Assembly: GCA_947359465.1 (NCBI GenBank)
Contig: OX375881.1
Location: 73,493,914 to 73,557,913, forward strand
Source of the DNA: Metellina segmentata
Taxonomy: Eukaryota; Arthropoda; Arachnida; Araneae; Tetragnathidae
Direction of reading: 5' to 3'
Length of the DNA: 64,000 bases
Shown here: in pieces, positions 61,701 to 64,000 of the stretch
Layout of the letters: each line of letters opens with the position of its first letter
Position numbering within the stretch: the first letter of the stretch is position 1
Made by a program: the position numbers and the translations under genes
Notes under the pieces: generated by a model
Database searches by the model: none
Seen by the model: only the letters and a program-made list of their open reading frames with translations
What the model was told of the DNA's origin: nothing

Positions 61701-62950
61701 CTTAATTTTCTTGAAAAAAAATTAAGCAATTTAATATTCTTAGATTCAATTCTGTTAATAAGCTCTCTTTTGTTAGATAAATATGGTGCATAATTTATTA
61801 ATAAGTGTTGAATGCTTTCTGTTCAACTTTGGGAAGTTGCAAAAGCCTCTTATGGCTTCCTCGTTCCTGTATAAATATCCTTACACAAAAAACGGGAAGC
61901 CTTAAGAGGTTTTTTGCTTGACTTGTATCAAATAAACTTGAAAACAGAATATGAGGGAGAATTAGTGTGCTATCATTGGTTGGAACTAATTCAAGAAAAA
62001 AGTATATGCTCTGCAAAGATTCTGAGAATGAAAAGTATAGAATCAGATCAGAAATAATTTTTAGTTCAAGAATAGAGACTACATTGTAAATTTATTTTAT
62101 TTACATAATATGCTTTCATATATTGCAGTGTAAAAAAAATCATGGAAAAGCAATGACAGGACGATGAGCAAGCAATAATAAACATTTCAGGCATTGTAAT
62201 AACAAAAGTTTAATAAAAATGAGGAAATTTGAAAGAATTGATGCTTATGCTATGAGCTACCATATTATACCCATGTCTTAAATACTTTCTTTTCTGACTT
62301 TGAAGAGTGACAAAATAGATGATTCTTCCTTGGTTATTTTTCTCAAAGAGAGTAGTACCATTCAAGAATATATAGCTTTTTCTTGCAATTTATTTATGTA
62401 CAATGATAAATTTTCTATCATATGCTCATATCTGTATCTAACCATAGTTTTACTTGTTTGGAAGATTTTACTCTACGTTATTATAAACTGTAGTGCGATA
62501 AGTGTAGTATGATTACTCATAATTGTTTTTTGAATACCAGGATCCAGTAACAGAAGATGGCGGAAACTACAGATGCAATGCTATAAATGACCTTGGTGAA
62601 AGCAATGCAAATATTGCTCTTAACTTCCAAGGTAAAATATTTTATGATTTTTGATGAAGCTTGCTGCCAATTTACTTTTGATTCTTGTCTGCTAAACATT
62701 TTTATTTGAATTTTATTAAGGTGGTGATGAATCGAAGAGTGAAGGTTTGGCTCCAGAATTCTTGGAAAAGCCACGTATCATTCCAAAAGAAGGTGGAAAG
62801 TTGATAATTATGCAATGTAAAGTCAAAGCACAACCCAAACCTAAAATTACATGGTACCAAGGAACTAAATTGGTCAAAGAAACAAATAGAGTTCAGGCTA
62901 AAGTTGTAGACGGAGCTGCTGATGAATACACAGTGTCCCTTGAAGTCAGG
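28714..62950 (+). CDS. bt: Twitchin/projectin-like giant muscle Ig protein, N-terminal part (9 exons, continues past window)
   Basis: Joined exons: 28714-28724, 44942-45104, 57377-57518, 58515-58650, 59183-59367, 60637-60649, 61408-61618, 62541-62631, 62721-62950. They join with matching phase at all eight junctions and give 394 residues without a stop. Four I-set Ig domains are visible: about residues 10-105 (Cys32, Trp44), 116-212 (Cys139, Trp151), 224-317 (Cys243, Trp255, second Cys299) and 329 onward (Cys350, Trp362; incomplete). Domain ends carry the twitchin-type motifs NELGES, NDLGESNANI and LNF. Twitchin (C. elegans unc-22) and projectin (Drosophila bent) are titin-like kinases of the muscle thick filament that tune passive stiffness and relaxation. 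Their Fn3 arrays and kinase domain would lie downstream. Ig domains 1 and 2 lack the second cysteine (YKV and YKA instead of YxC). Introns 1 and 2 are 16.2 and 12.3 kb, the others 0.09-1.3 kb. The family call is strong. Exon 1 is inferred from phase and context. No later exon was found between 62951 and 64000. Confidence 0.88.
28955..28964 (+). promoter_or_regulatory. MEF2-like site in intron 1
   Basis: TTATTTATAG fits the MEF2 consensus YTAWWWWTAR and lies about 230 bp after the first exon, a place where muscle enhancers often sit. AT-rich DNA yields such 10-mers by chance, so the support is weak. Confidence 0.2.
31136..31712 (-). repeat. Diverged tandem duplication with coding-like core
   Basis: 31136-31392 and 31438-31712 are alignable along most of their length. 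On the minus strand both can be read through a very charged segment: HEMEIISEMRHEERRNERR in the first and HEMEIRREMKHEEKENREE in the second. Each is soon followed by stops. The upper copy ends at a run of about 13 C (31422-31434). It could be a relic exon or part of a transposon-derived protein; unproven. Confidence 0.5.
35963..37066. mobile_element. Fold-back element with about 170-190 bp inverted repeats, 1104 bp
   Basis: The ends are CAGCCGTAA and, inverted, CAGCGGTAA. They are flanked by TA (35961-35962 and 37067-37068), suggesting Tc1/mariner-type insertion. The inverted repeats cover about 35963-36150 and 36880-37066, including CACCCGATCGCAATTGCACA and the motif CATATTAAATT. The interior shows no transposase. 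A chance reading frame crosses its left edge. Confidence 0.82.
37077..37655 (+). mobile_element. SINE split in two by a younger SINE
   Basis: 37077-37147 and 37481-37655 are the two halves of one + strand copy. The join falls at GTGAGGAGGTTTGG, which is present on both sides of the inserted SINE. The tail has GTTACCTACCTACC. Confidence 0.85.
37148..37480 (-). mobile_element. tRNA-derived SINE (head type 2), 333 bp, inside another SINE
   Basis: It is flanked by the 14-bp duplication GTGAGGAGGTTTGG (37134-37147 and 37481-37494). On the minus strand the head reads GGTATAGTGGTTAAGGTGTT then CCTGGTTCGAATCCGGGTCC, A- and B-box-like, followed by the shared body and a tail of TTACCAATTACC type. The flanking duplication gives its exact ends, so it can serve as the reference copy. 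Confidence 0.92.
37656..41460. other. Intron 1 stretch, nothing identified beyond one repeat copy
   Basis: Apart from 38736-38888, only AT-rich DNA with short frames. Confidence 0.55.
38736..38888 (-). repeat. Copy of the GGCCATATTTGGCC repeat family
   Basis: Inverted relative to 46689: TTTGGCACAGTTTGGCCAAA then TATGGCCCTTGCGCCATACA. The left part is the pyrimidine-rich TCCCTTCTCTTTTCTGTTTC. Confidence 0.65.
41461..43055. mobile_element. Inverted-repeat DNA element rich in AGTCGC motifs, 1595 bp
   Basis: The left end is TAAGGCTAGACCTCCACTTG. The right end, inverted, is TTAGGCTAGGCTTACTTTTG. Behind each end come repeated TTTTAGTCG/AGTCGC words (41488-41650 and 42990-43035), as in some MITE-like families. 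Inside are two diverged direct copies of about 130 bp (about 41900-42040 and 42382-42510) and an inserted Helitron fragment (42775-42935). No transposase was recognised. Confidence 0.65.
42775..42935 (-). repeat. Fragment of the Helitron-like family
   Basis: On the minus strand it follows 19420-19530: GATCGTTAAAGATA-type word, TTTCAACAGATTTGAAA, and GATCGATACCTTAC. It lies within the 41461-43055 element. Confidence 0.7.
43380..43550 (-). repeat. Copy of the GGCCATATTTGGCC repeat family, with poly-C
   Basis: Contains GCAGGGCCAAATATGTCCCT, a degraded core, followed by a run of about 12 C (about 43509-43521). Confidence 0.55.
43960..44190 (+). pseudogene. Tc1-like transposase, C-terminal relic
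   Basis: IKDWF-stop-EHEKEVNHLP-stop-QPQSPDLNIFEP, then SVWSIYENKIKSK and, in another frame, PPDSVKDLSSLLVEEW. This is the order of the third catalytic region (SPDLNxxE) and C-terminus of Tc1 transposases, with stops and a frameshift. Only the last third is readable. Confidence 0.72.
44942..45104 (+). CDS. bt: Exon 2: first half of Ig domain 1
   Basis: The exon encodes residues 5-58 and the last base of codon 4. It contains the A/A' strand (PPTFAKKPSIRQED), the B strand with Cys32 in FEC, and the C strand Trp44 in YWFHD. The acceptor is a pyrimidine tract ending TTTCTTTCAG at 44941, and the donor is AAA|GTAAGT at 45105. A second AG eight bases further on (acceptor at 44949) would start the exon in phase 1, the usual phase of Ig module borders. 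If a different leader exon exists, that site could be the one used. The protein match to the twitchin/projectin first Ig domain (ECRILADPKPTV) is clear. Confidence 0.92.
46689..46845 (+). repeat. Copy of the GGCCATATTTGGCC repeat family
   Basis: GTAAGGGCCATATTTGGCCA then AGCTGTGCCAAACAATG, followed by a part shared with the inverted 38736-38888 copy (GATGAAAGATTTACTGACAG). Probably a short non-coding retroelement. Confidence 0.65.
47103..47140 (-). mobile_element. SINE 3'-tail fragment
   Basis: GTAGGTAGGTAATTAATTAA followed by ATATCGCACTGGAGCAACAC is the inverted SINE 3' end. Nothing more of the element remains. Confidence 0.65.
47170..47935 (-). pseudogene. Tc1-like transposase relic
   Basis: Read on the minus strand, successive frames show a helix-turn-helix part (SRTLGEEFGCVT, VRTIRRRLQ), WTNEWKNIFFSN where Tc1 has the first catalytic Asp, MVWDAIGFS, FQKDNERS for the second Asp region, and LPWPHPPNLSSIE for the third (normally SPDLSPIE, here Asp to Asn). 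It ends ATHGGYTY-stop at 47170. Frameshifts and stops interrupt it throughout. The order matches canonical Tc1. Confidence 0.82.
48094..48734 (+). pseudogene. mariner transposase relic with internal deletion
   Basis: It starts MSNVFEQRACIKFCFRNG and jumps almost at once to RIITGDETWIYAFD, the first catalytic region. Most of the N-terminal DNA-binding domain is therefore missing. Then come KIKVMLTIFFDCRGVVHYDF, ELWRDNS (second Asp) and APYSPDMTTCDF (third, mariner D,D34D type). The tail is WIEGGEDYFEGDVINF before TAA. It contains several stops and frameshifts. The region ends near a likely TIR remnant (GGTACTTTTTGATCACTGCA, to about 48786). It lies less than 200 bp from the oppositely oriented Tc1 relic. 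Confidence 0.85.
49486..49545 (-). repeat. Short copy of the GGCCATATTTGGCC repeat family
   Basis: GCAGCATGGCCAATAATGGC followed by CCTTACGCGATAAAACCCC. Another short copy is at 12728-12775 (GACTTGGCCAAATAAGGCCC). Confidence 0.55.
51016..51580. mobile_element. hAT-type non-autonomous element (MITE), 565 bp
   Basis: It starts CAGGGGTGGCCAT, the typical hAT terminus, and ends CCCCCTG (inverted CAGGGG). It is flanked on both sides by the same 8 bp, TTATAAAG (51008-51015 and 51581-51588), the duplication length of hAT elements. No transposase is readable inside. The right inverted repeat beyond six bases is only loosely similar. Confidence 0.85.
52930..53130 (+). mobile_element. SINE body copy (5'-truncated)
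   Basis: It contains CTCACGTTGGCGTGGTGTGG, AAGTTTGGAGAGGTGGGATG, GACCTCGTCATCTGACCATG and CGTCGTCAATACCCCGTTG. The head is absent. Just after it, 53150-53185 has three copies of an ACTATACTAG-like word. Confidence 0.8.
53440..54600. mobile_element. Second, degraded copy of the fold-back element, carrying SINE insertions
   Basis: Around 53485-53630 the sequence follows the left inverted repeat of the 35963 element (CATATTAAATTGAGTATCAA and a run of C further on). Around 54540-54590 it follows the right one (TATAGGAGTCATCAAATTTA). Boundaries are unclear. SINE pieces at 53505, 54275 and 54412 lie inside it. Confidence 0.5.
53505..53558 (+). mobile_element. 54-bp 5'-truncated SINE insertion with target duplication
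   Basis: Only the 3' end of the SINE (TAGCCCGTTGTGCTGCTCTA and the tail) is present. It is flanked by CATATTAAATTGA on both sides (53492-53504 and 53559-53571). Confidence 0.88.
54275..55375. mobile_element. Cluster of six SINE pieces in alternating orientation
   Basis: The pieces are: + 54275-54411, - 54412-54535, - 54705-54800, + 54800-55095, - 55100-55258 (head type 1) and + 55262-55375 (head type 2, with GGTTCGAATCCGGGTCCGGG). The first two meet tail to body and can pair over about 100 bases. The region between 54536 and 54704 belongs to the older fold-back copy. Confidence 0.8.
56596..56840. mobile_element. MITE with 32-bp inverted repeats in intron 2
   Basis: The inverted repeats are 56596-56627 and 56809-56840. 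They are identical over 21 bases (core CCAGCAAGAAAAGTGACA at 56600 onward) and differ at two places over 32. The interior is AT-rich and contains a small palindrome around ATTCTATAGAAT. I could not fix a target duplication, so the superfamily is open. Confidence 0.75.
57377..57518 (+). CDS. bt: Exon 3: second half of Ig domain 1
   Basis: The exon encodes residues 59-105: strands D to G, with IEDAGKYKVTAKNELGES and ending LNFD. The acceptor is TTTTCAG at 57376 and the donor is GACA|GTGAGT at 57519. It enters in phase 0 and leaves in phase 1. The F strand reads YKV, so the canonical second Ig cysteine is absent, as in many muscle I-set domains. It is separated from the first half of the same domain by a 12.3 kb intron. 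Confidence 0.95.
58515..58650 (+). CDS. bt: Exon 4: linker and first half of Ig domain 2
   Basis: The exon encodes residues 106-150 plus two bases of Trp151. It starts with an acidic linker (SEDEGIPAEG), then RPLFTEKPII, the B-strand Cys139 in FEC, and ADPKPTIQ. The acceptor is TTCCAG at 58514. The donor splits the conserved tryptophan codon as TG|G (CAATG|GTACAC at 58651). The donor is weaker than its neighbours, but the phase and domain joins are exact. Confidence 0.94.
59183..59367 (+). CDS. bt: Exon 5: second half of Ig domain 2
   Basis: The exon encodes residues 152-212: LHNGKPISDGGRYK through GGEYKAVATNKHGDGHANI to LNFE. The acceptor is ATTTCAG at 59182 and the donor is GAAA|GTAAGC at 59368, leaving phase 1. 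The F strand has Ala where Cys is usual. Confidence 0.95.
60637..60649 (+). CDS. bt: Exon 6: 13-nt microexon (linker between Ig domains 2 and 3)
   Basis: The 13 bases ATGATAAACCACA lie between a good acceptor (CCTTTGTAG at 60636) and a consensus donor (GTAAGT at 60650). They enter in phase 1 and leave in phase 2, encoding the linker NDKPQ with its neighbours. Joining exon 5 straight to exon 7 would shift the frame and hit a stop 18 codons on. The microexon is therefore needed to keep the protein in frame. Confidence 0.88.
61408..61618 (+). CDS. bt: Exon 7: linker and most of Ig domain 3
   Basis: The exon encodes residues 218-287: the basic linker IPKGK, then TPRFPQKPTIKQ, Cys243 in LEC, ADPLPDIVWYH with Trp255, and the D/E strands ending LLTLEIQ. 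The acceptor is CTCTTAG at 61407 and the donor is CAG|GTAATT at 61619, in phase 0. Confidence 0.96.
62541..62631 (+). CDS. bt: Exon 8: end of Ig domain 3
   Basis: The exon encodes residues 288-317 plus one base of Gly318: DPVTEDGGNYRCNAINDLGE and then SNANIALNFQ. This is the only one of the first three Ig domains to keep both cysteines (Cys243 and Cys299). The acceptor is ATACCAG at 62540 and the donor is CAAG|GTAAAA at 62632. The intron that follows is only 89 bp. Confidence 0.95.
62721..62950 (+). CDS. bt: Exon 9: linker and most of Ig domain 4
   Basis: The exon encodes residues 318-394: the linker GGDESKSEG, APEFLEKPRI, Cys350 in MQC, the C strand KITWYQGTKL, and the D/E strands ending VSLEVR. 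The acceptor is TTATTAAG at 62720 and the donor is AGG|GTTAGT at 62951, in phase 0, exactly as after exon 7. The F/G half of the domain should be the next exon and was not found before 64000. Confidence 0.95.
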
Positions 62951-64000
62951 GTTAGTACTGTTTTTTGTCATCATTGAATTGTTTTAAATCTCCAGGATTG
63001 ATAAATATTAAAGTCATAATGACAAATGTTCTATTTTGACAAATGTTCTATTTCTGTACCATGATCTTTTATAAGGTAGGGTTATATTCTACTTATCTTG
63101 CCTTATCCTAATCTTGAATAAGGGTTCCTCAAATGAAAAGTGATATGCATCCATTCAAGGTTAACTGGTGTGTAATTATAAATTTTTATTCAATTTAAAC
63201 AGTCTTGTGGATTAGAAGGAAATTCACTAGGAAGATAAATTTATTTTCAAATAGTTGAAATTAAAATTGACAGGTAGAAATATCCAGAAATACACAACAG
63301 GCATTAGTGCATTTCTACCACCGATTTCCTGTCATTGTCCTCAATATTTAACAACACTCAGTACTGAAACACTCAAAAATCTGCACAACTCTAATAAAAC
63401 CAAAATTACCCGATTTCTTGTTGATCTGACTGGCTGTCCTTGTGATTGACAGTGTTCCACATTTTGCATATGCAACCATTACCTGGCACCAATATCCTTT
63501 AGACCCTTTAAAAGGTATGCAAATTGAAGACAATGAGGTGAAAGCAGCAATGCTACAGGTGACTAAAATGCAATTTTTTGTTATTTTTTTAACCTTGGTG
63601 ACTTAAAATAAAAAATGTCTCAAAAGATCCAATTTTCAAAGTTTTTCAAAAAGTTTGGTGATTAAAAAAATCGCCATACAGTCTACATAAAACGTGAACG
63701 TAAAGAAACACCCCATTTTTAACCAATAGCAGGAATCTTTGTTTTAGTCACAAATTCATGCCTTCTGCATAAAAAAGGGGAAAATGTTATACTACTTTGA
63801 CCTGTGCTCCAATGGTATCAAAAGTGTTTGATAAATATAAACATTATGATCACTTCAATGGGTTATCCATATAATAGAGCATATAATATTTTCCATTAAG
63901 AAGTAAACTGTTAAGTATGGAAAGATATGCCAAACATTTCCTACTTCTAGGTACTCCACACAGTGGGTTTTGAATACCTAGTGTGTAACTGCTGAGACAA
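62951..64000 (+). other. Start of intron 9 (no exon seen)
   Basis: After the donor at 62951 I find no continuation of Ig domain 4. There is a doubled 17-bp unit near 63017-63053. The less AT-rich patch around 63290-63560 has several open frames, none of which I recognise. Confidence 0.6.

Larger units (their letters stand above)
57519..62720 (+). other. Introns 3-8 of the twitchin-like gene
   Basis: Sizes are 996, 532, 1269, 758, 922 and 89 bp. Intron 3 contains two tandem copies of a 23-bp unit (58133-58155 and 58156-58178). No transposon was recognised in any of these six introns, in contrast with introns 1 and 2. Confidence 0.85.

Noticed and set aside
63348..63533. Possible next exon of the twitchin-like gene
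   Set aside because: None of the frames resembles the F/G strands of an Ig domain, and no acceptor with the needed phase 0 start fits.

Overview
This is a window of an AT-rich, repeat-laden animal nuclear genome. One gene can be supported: the 5' end of a giant muscle Ig-domain protein of the twitchin/projectin family, on the + strand. The protein sequence, the very long introns, and the mix of Tc1/mariner, hAT, Helitron-like and tRNA-derived SINE copies point to an arthropod. I lean towards an arachnid or other chelicerate, but nothing in the window proves the lineage. There is no sign of bacterial operons, CRISPR, phage or viral genes.

Layout. From 1 to about 28.2 kb is gene-poor upstream DNA. 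It holds SINEs (about 4966, 9640, 11536, 21975, 27365), two Tc1-type elements with visible terminal inverted repeats (10830-11532 and 14506-15788), a 4 x 192 bp tandem array (13439-14206) and two related Helitron-like elements (5947-6508 and 16535-19836). The second Helitron-like copy is split by a 2.5 kb insertion with TTAA target duplication. From 28.2 to 28.7 kb is a less AT-rich, GA-rich candidate promoter followed by a short first coding exon. It carries an ATG with an upstream in-frame stop and ends after 11 coding bases. A 16.2 kb intron follows, containing inverted-repeat elements at 35963-37066 and 41461-43055 and a SINE inserted into another SINE. Exon 2 is at 44942-45104. A 12.3 kb intron follows, with Tc1 and mariner relics, an hAT-type MITE, a SINE cluster and a 245 bp MITE. 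Exons 3-9 are packed into 57377-62950. The gene continues beyond the window.

The nine exons join with matching phase throughout and give 394 residues covering four I-set Ig domains, the fourth incomplete. One exon is only 13 nt long and cannot be skipped without losing the frame. Twitchin/projectin is a titin-like kinase of the muscle thick filament; its kinase and Fn3 parts would lie downstream.

The rest is mobile DNA. Several copies record their own insertion: a SINE inside a SINE with a 14 bp target duplication, a 54 bp SINE fragment with a 13 bp duplication, an hAT MITE with an 8 bp duplication, and the TTAA insertion whose empty site is preserved in a paralogous element about 10 kb away. 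I found no clearly new functional system. The most unusual structure is the nested Helitron/TTAA/tandem-repeat/hairpin complex at 16.5-19.8 kb. All homology statements come from reading the sequence by eye; no searches were run.
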